From: Paenibacillus peoriae | Lineage (GTDB): Bacteria > Bacillota > Bacilli > Paenibacillales > Paenibacillaceae | Direction: 5' to 3' | Assembly (NCBI RefSeq): GCF_022531965.1 | Contig: NZ_CP092831.1 | Coordinates: 2,260,001-2,324,000 of the forward strand | Length of the DNA stretch: 64,000 nt | Part shown: in pieces, positions 9,528 to 19,000 of the stretch | Layout: every line of letters begins with the position of its first letter | How positions within the stretch are numbered: position 1 is the stretch's first letter | Position numbers and translations under genes: made by a program | The notes under the pieces: generated by a model | Databases searched by the model: none | What the model was told of the DNA's origin: nothing | The model's input: only the letters and a program-made list of their open reading frames with translations

Positions 9528-10499
9528 TTAGCTTTGGATATGCTCCGCGATTTGACGCCCGTGCCAGCGGCCTGTTTCAATAAACACTTCATTGGCATTG
9601 CTGCCTGAAGCGATGACCCCCGCGACATATATACCTGGGATGTTCGTTTCCATCGTGGCAGGATTAAATTCTGGTTTGTCCAGATCTTCAGCCATATGAA
9701 CGCCGACAGACTCCAGTAGTTTTCGTTCCGGGTGAAATCCAGTCAGTGCCAGTACAAAATCATTTTCGAGTCGGAATGCTTCAGTGTCCAGCGGAGTGAC
9801 TACGACATGGTCTGGATGAATTTCGGTAATGCGTGCGCCTAAATGCAGCGTGATCTTCCCTTTTTGTACCATACTGTCAAACAGTGGACGAACCCACGGC
9901 TTGATGTATTGGGACAACTCGCTTCGACGATATACCATATCAATCGTAGCTCCGACCCGCACTAATTCCATCGCAGCATCTACCGCAGAGTTACTGCCAC
10001 CGATAACTGCAACCCGGGTTCCTGTGTAGGGATGGGCTTCGCTGAAATAGTGAGTGACTTTATCCAATTGTTCCCCGGGAATGCCCAAATAGTTCGGATG
10101 ATCAAAATATCCTGTAGCCACAACGACATAGCGTGACGAATACGTTTTGGTTATTTCTCCTTTGCTCAGGGTGTGTACCGTAAATGTACCGTCGTCCTGG
10201 CGATGAATGGACTGGGCCTCCTCATAATGCTGAATGTTCAAGTTATAATGAGTGGCTACCTTACGATAGTACGCCAGTGCTTCATGACGAAAAGGTTTGT
10301 CATTAGGGGTACTGAATGGAATATCACCGATTTCAAGTAGTTCAGCGGTGCTAAAAAACTGCATGTTCGTCGGATACAGAAAAATGGAGTGAACGATGTT
10401 GCTTTTTTCAATAATGACAGTTTGCAAACCTCTGCGGCTGCATTCGATTGCAGCAGATAGTCCGCAGGGTCCGCCACCGATAATGATTACGTCGTGCAT
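9528..10499 (-). CDS. ypdA: YpdA-family FAD-dependent reductase (probable bacillithiol disulfide reductase)
   Basis: 323 residues. The N-terminal dinucleotide motif is IIIGGGPCGLSAA, where the Cys is the residue typical of YpdA. A second motif VAVIGGSNSAVD (about 170-181) binds NAD(P)H, and VVVATGYFD and GIYVAGV are the usual flavoprotein blocks. In Firmicutes, YpdA reduces oxidised bacillithiol with NADPH and keeps thiol balance. It lacks the CxxC of thioredoxin reductase, which supports YpdA rather than TrxB. It is first gene of a two-gene operon with the DUF441 gene. Confidence 0.87.
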   Translation of the reverse strand: MHDVIIIGGGPCGLSAAIECSRRGLQTVIIEKSNIVHSIFLYPTNMQFFSTAELLEIGDIPFSTPNDKPFRHEALAYYRKVATHYNLNIQHYEEAQSIHRQDDGTFTVHTLSKGEITKTYSSRYVVVATGYFDHPNYLGIPGEQLDKVTHYFSEAHPYTGTRVAVIGGSNSAVDAAMELVRVGATIDMVYRRSELSQYIKPWVRPLFDSMVQKGKITLHLGARITEIHPDHVVVTPLDTEAFRLENDFVLALTGFHPERKLLESVGVHMAEDLDKPEFNPATMETNIPGIYVAGVIASGSNANEVFIETGRWHGRQIAEHIQS

Positions 10500-10688
10500 T
10501 TGGTTGAACCTCCAGTTGTATTGGTTTATTACGCCAGTTTTGTAGGGTTAACATTATTTTGACGATTAAAAACGGATCTCAGGATTGAAGCAAATCGCTC
10601 AGTATGTGAGAAGTTTTCAAATAATAATCCTACCGCAATGCGAACACAATATCCAGCCGTTTTCAGAAAAGATGACAGACGGTGAAGA

Positions 10689-10717
10689 TTGACAGCCACA
10701 TTTAGTGAACATATAAT
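10689..10717 (+). promoter_or_regulatory. Consensus sigma-A promoter of the ArsR-DUF2087 gene
   Basis: Perfect TTGACA (10689-10694), 17 bases, perfect TATAAT (10712-10717), followed by an AT repeat. Such a strong promoter usually needs repression, possibly by its own product. Confidence 0.85.
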
Positions 10718-10793
10718 TATATATATATCTAATTTATGTGATTGAATTCGTTTGCATAGCAAGTATGTACTAGTGAAAAGAGGTGCAATAACG

Positions 10794-11390
10794 ATGCAAC
10801 TGGATAAAATGGTCAATTATCATAAAGCACTTGCTGATCCAACGCGAATGCGGATACTACTTCTTTTGTCCTGTGGGGAGATGCATGGCCAAGCTTTGGC
10901 GAAAAAGCTGAATTTGTCCCAACCGACTGTTACGCATCATGCTTCCAAACTTCGTGAGACTGGGTTGATTAAGGAACGACGTGATAAAAACACGGTGTAT
11001 TTTACACTGAATCCAGAATTGATCCGGCAGCATGCCGAGGCGACGGTGCGATTTATTTTCGAAAAAGGAGAGGGGGAGGAAGAGATGTCAGAGTTGAATG
11101 AAACGCTGGAGGCATCGGTCTTACGCAATTTTTTTTCCAAGGACGGCAAGTTGCGCCAAATCCCTGCGCAGTATAAGAAAAAATTGATCGTACTTCAGAT
11201 GCTGGCAGAAAAGCTGGAGCCAGGCCGCATGTATCCTGAACGTGAATTAAACGAGTGGATCAAGCAATACCATGAGGATTTTGCAACGATTCGGCGTGAG
11301 CTGATTATGCATCAGTTTATGTACAGGGAACGGGAAATGTACGAATTGAACCCGCGTGAGATGTGGACGCGCTGGGATCAGGTACGCTAA
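10794..11390 (+). CDS. ArsR-type regulator with C-terminal DUF2087 domain
   Basis: About 198 residues from ATG 10794, preceded by AAGAGGTG. Residues 1-75 form a winged helix (HKALADPTRMRILLLL, then LNLSQPTVTHHASKLRETGL as the recognition helix region). No ArsR metal-binding ELCVCDL motif is present. Residues about 115-190 match DUF2087 (GKLRQIPAQYKKKLIVLQML, ending MYREREMYELNP). A metal-independent transcription regulator is likely; its target is not evident and could be itself. Confidence 0.8.
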   Translation: MQLDKMVNYHKALADPTRMRILLLLSCGEMHGQALAKKLNLSQPTVTHHASKLRETGLIKERRDKNTVYFTLNPELIRQHAEATVRFIFEKGEGEEEMSELNETLEASVLRNFFSKDGKLRQIPAQYKKKLIVLQMLAEKLEPGRMYPERELNEWIKQYHEDFATIRRELIMHQFMYREREMYELNPREMWTRWDQVR

Positions 11391-11431
11391 ACGAAACTTG
11401 ACAAAGATTTCAAAAAAGTTTCGTAGCTGCC

Positions 11432-11460
11432 TTGACAGACAATTGATGGACTTGTATGAT
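11432..11460 (+). promoter_or_regulatory. Promoter of the rsgA leader transcript
   Basis: TTGACA (11432-11437), 17 bases, TATGAT (11455-11460). Only about 30 bases separate it from the leader ORF start, and rsgA itself is 400 bases away. Confidence 0.78.
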
Positions 11461-11490
11461 AAAGGAAATTTTAGGAGGAGGCGATGTTAT

Positions 11491-11562
11491 ATGCGTACGA
11501 ACATGAATGGATGGGTTCAGCAGCAGAATGACTTGTCTCCCGCACGGACAATGCACAGTTAA
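11491..11562 (+). CDS. 23-residue leader peptide candidate upstream of rsgA
   Basis: ATG 11491 follows a strong AGGAGGAG (11473-11480) by ten bases and the frame ends in TAA at 11560-11562. The peptide begins MRTNMNGWVQQQNDLS. It sits between a near-consensus promoter and a series of hairpins ending in a terminator, which is the layout of translation-dependent attenuation. No homologue is known to me. Confidence 0.6.
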   Translation: MRTNMNGWVQQQNDLSPARTMHS

Positions 11563-11652
11563 AGACTGTATAGATCTATAGTCTTGGCTTAGCAGTTGGT
11601 TGGACAGTAGAACCAACAAAATCCGCAGGGAGTGATTCCCTGCGGATTTTTT
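11562..11652 (+). terminator. First terminator of the rsgA leader with preceding hairpins
   Basis: Two hairpins (11562-11585, containing the palindrome TATAGATCTATA, and 11596-11617, arms TTGGTT/AACCAA) are followed by ATCCGCAGGG agtgatt CCCTGCGGAT and six T (11621-11652). The last is a textbook intrinsic terminator. Confidence 0.8.
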
Positions 11653-11757
11653 ATGGTTAGGCGTCTTGTTATCCAGTTGTTGGTTCTGGGGAGTGGTCTG
11701 TGAGAGACTGCTTGCTTAAGTGAACGAACGGATCGCATCGACCTGAATCGTATACCC

Positions 11758-11784
11758 TCCGCAGGGAAACCCCTGCGGATTTTT
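11758..11784 (+). terminator. Second terminator of the rsgA leader, sharing the same stem
   Basis: TCCGCAGGG aaac CCCTGCGGA plus five T. Its stem is nearly identical to that of the first terminator, 130 bases earlier, and it lies only 86 bases before the rsgA start. Confidence 0.75.
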
Positions 11785-11869
11785 CGCGTTGTTCGCATGC
11801 GGGGAGAAAATGTACACCTATCAAATAACATTACGATCAAAAATGAACAATGAATTCAGGAGGAAAACA

Positions 11870-12967
11870 ATGAGTATACATGAATACGGTTGGTCTGATT
11901 ACTGGAACGTTTTTTGGGACCAATGGAAGCAAGGCTTTGAGGAACGCACAGGAAATACACAGGTACGTCCTGCTCGCTTGATTGCCGATTACGGACAAAA
12001 GGTGAAGCTTATCACAATGGATGGAGAACGCTGGGGAGTGTCTTCAGGTAAGCTACGACATGCTGTTGTCGATCCGGCGGAAATGCCTGCTGTAGGGGAC
12101 TGGCTAGCAATCACTACGCCAGATGAAGTGTCGGATGCAGTAATTCATGCCGTCTTGCCGCGGAAAAGTCGAATATCTAGACAGGCAGCGGGCTTTGAGA
12201 CGAGGGAGCAGCTGATCGCTACCAATGTGGATACGCTGTTCCTTGTTAATGCGCTGAATCATGATTTTAATATGCGCAGACTGGAACGGTATTTAATTAT
12301 GGCTTGGAACAGCGGGGTAAACCCGGTTGTCGTTTTGAGTAAGAGTGACCTTTGTGAAGATGTCGAACAACGGGTTGCTGAAGCGGAGGGAGTTGCCCCT
12401 GGTGTACCTGTTATCGTTATTTCTGCTTTGCAGAATGAAGGCAGAGAGCAACTGGAGACGTTTCTTCAGCCTGGCTCTACAGTTGCTTTGACAGGCTCTT
12501 CCGGTAGTGGCAAATCCACGATAGTAAACTGGCTCTCCGAGTCTGAGGTTCAACTGACACAGGATGTGAGGGAGGAAGACAGTCGGGGCAGGCACACAAC
12601 CACTCACCGACAGCTTTTTCCTATCGCAAAGCAAGCCGTTTTGCTGGATACACCTGGTATGCGCGAGCTTAATCTGTGGGATGATTCCATGGGTGTCGCT
12701 CATACCTTCACGGATATTATGGAAACGGCGCAGCAGTGCCGTTTTGCAGATTGCAAGCATAAGGGCGAAGCTGGATGTGCAGTGGAGGAAGCTATAGAGA
12801 GAGGGGAATTGTCGGAATCCAGAGTGAACAATTATCGCAAAATGCAGCGGGAGCTGGAATATCAGGCGCGTAAGGAAGCAGACCGGCGCAGGAAAGATAG
12901 CCGTTCAAGCACAACCCCGGGGCGTAGGGATCAGCGAAGTGGCTGGCGACGTGATGTGGAGTGGTGA
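11870..12967 (+). CDS. rsgA: RsgA-like ribosome small-subunit GTPase
   Basis: 365 residues from ATG 11870, with CAGGAGG directly upstream. It shows the circularly permuted G domain of RsgA/YjeQ. An OB-fold N-terminal part is followed by the G4 motif VVVLSKSDLC (about 145-155), then G1 TGSSGSGKST (about 205), G3 LLDTPGMRE (about 260) and a zinc knuckle CRFADCKH ... GC. A basic tail of about 30 residues (RRKDSRSS, RRD) is unusually long. RsgA helps 30S maturation. The gene stands alone behind a leader with two terminators. It is not beside prkC, where the main rsgA of Bacilli normally lies, so it may be a second, conditional copy. Confidence 0.85.
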   Translation: MSIHEYGWSDYWNVFWDQWKQGFEERTGNTQVRPARLIADYGQKVKLITMDGERWGVSSGKLRHAVVDPAEMPAVGDWLAITTPDEVSDAVIHAVLPRKSRISRQAAGFETREQLIATNVDTLFLVNALNHDFNMRRLERYLIMAWNSGVNPVVVLSKSDLCEDVEQRVAEAEGVAPGVPVIVISALQNEGREQLETFLQPGSTVALTGSSGSGKSTIVNWLSESEVQLTQDVREEDSRGRHTTTHRQLFPIAKQAVLLDTPGMRELNLWDDSMGVAHTFTDIMETAQQCRFADCKHKGEAGCAVEEAIERGELSESRVNNYRKMQRELEYQARKEADRRRKDSRSSTTPGRRDQRSGWRRDVEW

Positions 12968-13049
12968 GCCGAACTGCAGTGAAGTATCAAATGTAAAAAT
13001 ATACGAAAATCTATGTTGTAGTCGGCATATGGTATAAAGGGGTGAATAT

Positions 13050-13388
13050 ATGCCGAACTACAGCATTGTGGTGGATTTATCGGATCGTCGTTTATATTTG
13101 AAGGATGGAGATCAGATTGTTCTTAATTATCCAGTCGGTATTGGCAAGCTGGCTACACAGACACCGCATGGGCAATTTACGATTATTAACAAACAACCTA
13201 ATCCGGGCGGACCTTTCGGAGCGTTCTGGATGGGGCTGTCCAAGCCGCATTATGGCATTCACGGCACCAATGAGCCATGGTCCATTGGCAAGATGGTGTC
13301 ACATGGCTGCATTCGAATGCAGAATAAGGATGTGCTTGAGCTTCAGGAGAGGGTAAGTATAGGCACGCCAGTCACGATACAGCCGTAG
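13050..13388 (+). CDS. L,D-transpeptidase (YkuD domain), minimal
   Basis: 112 residues made almost wholly of a YkuD domain. It begins [14 protein letters not shown], with the pattern [10 protein letters not shown] and the active site [20 protein letters not shown] (Cys in SHGC). These enzymes make 3-3 peptidoglycan cross-links. No signal peptide or LysM domain is present, unlike secreted relatives, so export or use inside the forespore is open. A CATATGGTA at about 13025-13033 matches a sigma-K -10 box, but no -35 match was found. Start ATG 13050 with GGGGTG upstream. Confidence 0.85.
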   Translation: MPNYSIVVDLSDRRLYLKDGDQIVLNYPVGIGKLATQTPHGQFTIINKQPNPGGPFGAFWMGLSKPHYGIHGTNEPWSIGKMVSHGCIRMQNKDVLELQERVSIGTPVTIQP

Positions 13389-13506
13389 CGGCTAGACGAC
13401 ATGAGACTCTGTATCTACTCATACGTGGAAACCGCGTCATAGACTGTATCTGTGAAGCGTATTTCATGGCGAACGGCCGTAACTTTAAGTTAGATGCTGC
13501 GTTTAG

Positions 13507-14526
13507 TTACGATTTGGGTTGGATAGGGATACGGGCTTCAATCTGTTTGGAGCCCTCTTTTTCGTCTGCAGATTTGACTAACGGTCCCGAAAGACGTTCT
13601 CCTTGTGTACCATACGCCTGTTTGGCGTTGGTCCACATATCTTCGTTTGGTTCGAAACTTATGATTATGATGTAGCGGTTGGCAAGGCTCGGCTTTTTGA
13701 CCCTCATGCTGAAGGAGCCGTCAGGCATAACTTTGGTTTGATCATCGTAGCCAAACTGCCATCGTCCCGGAAAATCAATCTTGAGTTTGACGTCCGACCC
13801 TTCCAGCAAATTGCTGCGCGCATATACATGATAATAGTTACCCTCTTGCTTCACATCAGGCTTAATCCACACTTGAGGGCTGCCGTAGTCCTTAGGTTTG
13901 TTCCAGACGGGCTTAACTAAAGGGGTATTGCGTTCTTGTTCAGGATCAAATTCAGCCCCAATCCGAACTTCATGCAGAAGCTGTTTGTTTTCTTCGTATT
14001 GATATACATAAGGACCTTCCAATTTGTTGCCACCGCTGCCATACAGATTTCGTATTTCATTGTCTTGGTCATCTGGACGGAACAGAACAGTCAGATCCAT
14101 ACTGCCCTGTATTCCGGGGCGTTGTACCTGGAGTACAAAACTTCCGTCCTTTTGAACGGTTGTCTCATCCGTGTACCCAGTTAACAGGGAGTTTTTGACC
14201 GCAAGATTCCCTTTGATCCGTGCTCCGGCCGGGAGGTTGGAATGTCCTGTAACCTTCACGGTATTTTTATCAATGCTGACGCCACCTGATATTTCGACAT
14301 AGCTGCTGCCTTGCTGATGGACAGGTGTATGATTGGCAGCTCGTTCATCAAGGGATGATGCACCTTGGTTGGGATTACCCGTTACGGTGTAGGCACGTGC
14401 TTCAGCTTCATGTTGGGCTATACTCCGGGTTGAAGCTTTTTCCCTGCTGCATGCAGCCAGCATCGTTAGAATTAAGAATGCGAATAAAAGGTTGCAGACT
14501 ATTTTGGTAATCATGTGTTTACTCAT
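13507..14526 (-). CDS. Lipoprotein with two related beta domains
   Basis: About 339 residues from ATG 14526, which suits AAGGAG better than an in-frame ATG eight codons earlier. The lipobox LTMLAAC marks lipid attachment outside the membrane. Two domains of about 125 residues share the order KVTGHSNLPAG ... VQKDGSFVLQVQRP and HVYARSNLLEGSD ... VMPDGSFSMRVKKP, so the protein arose by internal duplication. No enzymatic motif is visible and I do not recognise the family. It stands alone. Confidence 0.68.
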   Translation of the reverse strand: MSKHMITKIVCNLLFAFLILTMLAACSREKASTRSIAQHEAEARAYTVTGNPNQGASSLDERAANHTPVHQQGSSYVEISGGVSIDKNTVKVTGHSNLPAGARIKGNLAVKNSLLTGYTDETTVQKDGSFVLQVQRPGIQGSMDLTVLFRPDDQDNEIRNLYGSGGNKLEGPYVYQYEENKQLLHEVRIGAEFDPEQERNTPLVKPVWNKPKDYGSPQVWIKPDVKQEGNYYHVYARSNLLEGSDVKLKIDFPGRWQFGYDDQTKVMPDGSFSMRVKKPSLANRYIIIISFEPNEDMWTNAKQAYGTQGERLSGPLVKSADEKEGSKQIEARIPIQPKS

Positions 14527-14742
14527 GGTTTTTGTTCGCTCCTTGTCCATAGCTTCCAGGCTTAACGTGATAAAATTATCGAAACTTTATGTATTTACCC
14601 TTATTAAAGGGTATGTAATCCCGCCTGCTTTATCCTATAAGGAACGTACCTGTTTAAACAACAGGCAGAATGGTTAAAAATGGATAGCCTGATCATCCCC
14701 TTGAAAAGCAGGGGCAGCTTGCTGTAAAGGAGCCTGAGTCAT

Positions 14743-14892
14743 ATGTCCATTGACCGTTTTATCTTAAAAAAGCTGGACAACTGCCGGGAAGAGCATACAC
14801 GCGCTAATTTACTAGAACTGTTTAGAATACGGATTGAGAAGGCGCAGAATAAGGAACGAGGCGGTAAAAAAGGTTATCGCAGAATACTTTAA
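14743..14892 (+). CDS. Small basic protein, 49 residues
   Basis: ATG 14743 follows AAAGGAG at 14726-14732, and the frame ends in TAA at 14890-14892. A strong terminator lies 66 bases downstream. The product is helical and highly charged (begins MSIDRFILKKLDNCREEHT). No family recognised. Ribosome binding site plus terminator make it a likely gene. Confidence 0.55.
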   Translation: MSIDRFILKKLDNCREEHTRANLLELFRIRIEKAQNKERGGKKGYRRIL

Positions 14893-14958
14893 ATAAAGTC
14901 TGATCAATCCATAAGCTGCGGTAAGTCACATGTATCATGTTTTAAAGCTGCTGATATG

Positions 14959-14989
14959 GAGAGGGTGCTGAAATGTCCCTCTCTTTTTT
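14959..14989 (+). terminator. Terminator after the 49-residue gene
   Basis: GAGAGGG and CCCTCTC arms followed by TTTTTT. Confidence 0.8.
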
Positions 14990-15004
14990 GTGTGTCTAAA
15001 GTGG

Positions 15005-15034
15005 ACAAAAAAAAGTCCCTCTTAATAGAGGGAC
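15005..15034 (-). terminator. Terminator overlapping the end of the minus-strand 79-residue gene
   Basis: Minus strand GTCCCTCT ATTA AGAGGGAC followed by eight T. The stop codon of the gene lies in the loop (15022-15024). Confidence 0.8.
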
Positions 15035-15261
15035 AATGCCAATGAATCATTTTCACTAACACTATGCAGGATGGCTTCACAACCGACAATCTCTATACTG
15101 ATCAAAGAGTTAAGGCATTTTTGAAGGGCACGCTTGCCGCTGGAGATTTTATTCTCCAAAGTGTTACTTAGAAGTTTTAATGTTTTTTGTACTGGTTGCT
15201 TATTTTCTTGATTGAAGTATACGGGAATACGTTTGTTTTGAAATGTAATTAATGTTCTCAC
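15022..15261 (-). CDS. Uncharacterised protein, 79 residues
   Basis: GTG 15259-15261 is preceded by GCGAGGTGA at normal spacing and is preferred to an in-frame GTG three codons earlier. The product (begins MRTLITFQNKRIPVYFNQEN) has a basic helical middle and no membrane span. The terminator at its stop codon supports a real transcription unit. Family not recognised. Confidence 0.5.
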   Translation of the reverse strand: MRTLITFQNKRIPVYFNQENKQPVQKTLKLLSNTLENKISSGKRALQKCLNSLISIEIVGCEAILHSVSENDSLALSLY

Positions 15262-15650
15262 AAAAATCACCTCGCCTGAGTTATTTCATGGCTTAATTGT
15301 AGTGCCCGTTTCTTAAAATTACCTTAAAAACACCTTATAAAAACATAAAGGTCTGAAAAATTTACAAAGTGTTCACAACAATCTAGGTAACAATCGAATT
15401 TAGTTCTAACTAATCGACAAAATGACGTATATACCCATATTAGAACCGATCCAATACATATTATTGATACCAATGACTCTACTAATATGAGAAACTATGA
15501 CCAAAGTCACTATTTTATTTTTGGAGTGGGTATTTTGTAACAAATTGACAGTCTAATAGTCGGATGCTACAGTTACGATAGCCATATTTCCGTGGAAATA
15601 GGCTTTTTGCGTGAACTTTGCTATATATTAAGGATCGGGAGGGATGACAG
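15262..15650. other. AT-rich intergenic stretch before the type VII locus
   Basis: No gene seen. It holds the upstream region of the minus-strand gene and a possible sigma-A promoter for the secretion operon (TTGACA 15545-15550, 17 bases, TACAGT 15568-15573). Directly after it a hairpin AGCCaTATTTCC/GGAAATAGGCT with TTTTT lies at 15580-15608. Confidence 0.4.
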
Positions 15651-15971
15651 ATGATCCTGACCGTGCTTTCAGGACGACAGGAAACAGAGTGGTTTGACAT
15701 CGAGGTAGCTGATGAATACTCGGTGGAACATTTAAAGCTGATGCTGGGTGTGCGCATTTTCGGCGAGCCTCCGGCGGAAGGCATGCAATATATTATGGAA
15801 GCAAAGTTCCCGGAAGGGCTCTGGTTCAGGGTGGGAGATAACCAGCTACTTACAGGATCCGGCTTGCGGGAAGGCTGTACTGTGCGTATTCAGCGCGCTT
15901 TTTCGACAACTCAGGACGAAGCGCCTGTGTATGGAAGGCGTTCTCTGTTTCAAAATGAAAAAAATGGGTAA
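15651..15971 (+). CDS. yukD: YukD/EsaB-like ubiquitin-fold protein
   Basis: 106 residues, start ATG 15651 with GGGAGGGATG upstream. The order (MILTVLSGRQETEWFDIEV, then VEHLKLMLGVRIFG, and GCTVRIQRAF at the end of the fold) fits the small ubiquitin-like protein of type VII secretion loci (YukD in Bacillus, EsaB in Staphylococcus). It interacts with the secretion machinery in the cytoplasm. The extra 25-residue tail is unremarkable. It is the first gene, 67 bases ahead of the ATPase gene. Confidence 0.78.
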   Translation: MILTVLSGRQETEWFDIEVADEYSVEHLKLMLGVRIFGEPPAEGMQYIMEAKFPEGLWFRVGDNQLLTGSGLREGCTVRIQRAFSTTQDEAPVYGRRSLFQNEKNG

Positions 15972-16038
15972 ATACACACATGAAATTATATGAAACCTTG
16001 GTAAAATGAAATAGTAAGCGAAAAGGGGGACTTTTGTC

Positions 16039-19000
16039 TTGAATGCATTATACCAGCGATCCCCGAGATTAAGGCCGGCGCTCCGAGAGGAGAAGCTGGA
16101 GATTTTACGGCCTCCGGCTGAGCCGAGCAAGCCGTCTTTTTCTATTATATCTATACTTATTCCGTTAATGATGACGTTGGTGACTATAGGCTTTTACGTA
16201 TATATGAGCAAAACAGGCAAGATGGGCAACAGTAACTATTTGATGTTCCAAATGGTCACTGTGGTCATGATGCTTACATCTTATACGATTCCTTTTTTTG
16301 TCTATCTAAATAATAAGAAGGAATACAAGCGCAAGCTAGAGGAACGGGACCGCATGTACCGGGAACAGCTCCAAAAGCATCGTGAAGAACTTGAAATGAA
16401 ACGCGAGGAGCAAATTCGCACACTATATGAAATTCACGGTGACCCGCAAATATGCACTCAAATTGTCAAAAACCGCAACAGTTCACTTTGGGAACGATCA
16501 CCGGAGGATGAGGACTTTTTGCAGGTGCGTATTGGAACTGGACAAGTTCCCTTTCATATAAAATTGCAAATTCCACGCCCAGACGGTTATGACCGAGATC
16601 CTTTGTTGGGAGCTGCGGATGAACTGGAAGAAGAATTTCGTCTGGTAGACGCTGCTTCCATTGCATTACCGCTGTTTCAATCCAAAGTGGTTGGATTGGT
16701 CGGCGATCGGGAACATACCCTTGCTGCGTTAAGAGTCATTTTGGCACAAGTGACGGTTCGTCACTCGCCAGATGAAGTGAAAATTGCTTCCTTCTATGAC
16801 GAGCGAGAGGAAAGTGAATGGACCTGGATGCGCTGGCTTCCACATGTGTGGGATGATGACCGAATCCAGAGAATGATGTCAGACCGCAGTAGTAGTGCAC
16901 ATCAATTAGCAGATTTTCTGTTTGCCAGACTGAACCGCCGTAAAAATAATCGTAATGAGCGTCAAGGCAAAGGGATGGAAGTCCCTTGTTATGTCGTTGT
17001 TTTATCTGACACCCAGCTGATTGAGGAAGAACCGTTACTGCCGTTGTTATTGGAAGACGGCCGAACCATTGATGCGTGTACGATTGTGCTGGCTTCTCGT
17101 AAAGAGGCTTTGCCGATGCAGTGTCAGCTGATTGTGGAGGCTTCCAAAGAGCAGGGCGTATATGCCCGTAAATCAGAGTCGGCGGAGGTTGAACAGCAAA
17201 GTTTTAAACCGGATCGTTTGTCAAAAGAGGAAGCCGATGCATTAGCGCGGTACATGGCTCCTATTCGCTTGAAGCGTTCCTCTGCTTCTGATATTCCCGC
17301 TGTGCTGCCTCTGTTTGATATGATGAGCGTAGCAAGTGTGGAAGAACTGGATGTGGCAGATCGGTGGCGACGTAACCGCCATCCTGATACCTTACCTGTG
17401 CCAATGGGCGTGCGAGCAGGCGGCAAGAAGATTATGATTAACCTGCATGATAAGATAGAGCGTCAAGGGCATGGTCCCCATGGCTTGATCGCCGGTACAA
17501 CGGGTTCAGGAAAGAGTGAGGTTATCCAGTCCATCGTAGCCTCGCTTGCTGCCGAGTTTCATCCGCATGATCTTGCTTTTATGCTGATCGATTACAAGGG
17601 TGGAGGCATGTCCAACACGTTCGTTAACTTGCCGCATGTTGTGGGTACGATCACGAACTTGGACAATAATTTGATTGAACGTGCCAAAATATCTCTTAAA
17701 GCAGAACTGGTTCGTCGGCAGAAGATATTGAACGATGCAGGCAATTTACAGCATATTGATGAATATTACAGACTACTCCGGCAGCGGCAGGAACAACCGC
17801 TGCCTCATCTGGTTATTATTATTGATGAATTTGCACAATTAAAGCGGGATCAGCCAGAGTTTATGGACGAGCTAATCAGTATTGCTGCGATTGGGCGGAC
17901 ACTAGGTGTCCATTTGATTTTGGCGACGCAAAAGCCCGCAGGTGTCGTGGATGACAAGATTTGGAGTAACTCCAGATTCCGCATCTGCTTACGGGTGCAA
18001 AGCGAAGGCGATAGCCGTGACATGTTGAAAATACCGAATGCCGCGTGGATTACGAAGCCGGGACGAGGATATTTCCAAGTGGGTAGTGACGAAGTATTTG
18101 AAGAGATGCAGTTTGCTTGGAGCGGTGCGCCGTATATAGGCAACAGCGATATTTCTTCTGCACTACCTGTACATGAAGTGAGACTGAACGGAAAACGTGA
18201 AGCGCTACTGACGGGCGGCGAACGGGCAAGCTCGGGCTTAAAAGGAGAAGAAGCCCCTAAACAGCTTCAAGTATTTATTGATTATATTGCGAATGAGGCT
18301 GCTAAGGCAGGGATCGAACGGCTTCAGGGACCGTGGCTTCCGCCGCTGCCTGAATTGCTGGATTTAACAAATTTGCCGGCATGCACCGAAATAGATAGTA
18401 CATCATCACCTTTGGAGCTGAAGGCTCTTATTGGTCTAGTGGATGATTTGCCGAATCAGCGACAGGAGCCAATTTATGCATCGCTAGATCATGGTCATTG
18501 GGCTGTGTATGGCATGCCCGGCATGGGGAAAACAACCTTTTTGCATACGTTGCTGATGTCCACGGCTCAGCGATTTGCTGCGAATCATTGGAACGGTTAT
18601 ATCATTGACATGGGTCGAACGATGCGCGACTTTGGGGAACTTCCCCAAATCGGGGCTGTTATGATGGCTGAGGAGGATGACCGGATCAAGCGATTGTTCC
18701 GTTATCTGTTCAAGATGGTGGCCGTACGCAAGGAAATGCTTTCCGAGGCTGGAGTCAAAACAATAAGCTCTTATCGACGTTCTGCTGTCGAGGATATTCC
18801 GCAAATTGTCGTAGTTATTGATGGATATCTTAATTTCCGTAATGCTTATCCAGATGAAAATGAACTGCTGGAATCTCTTTTGCGAGAAGGGGGTAGTCTA
18901 GGCATCACGTTTATCATTACAGCGAACCGGATTACCGATGTGTTTGAGAAATTCCGCAGTAACATACCGAATGCTGTTTCTTTTGAAATGTCCGACCCGA

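Noticed and set aside
13020..13036. Sigma-K-like -10 box before the L,D-transpeptidase gene
   Set aside because: CATATGGTA fits, but no -35 match at the required distance; mentioned only in the gene entry.
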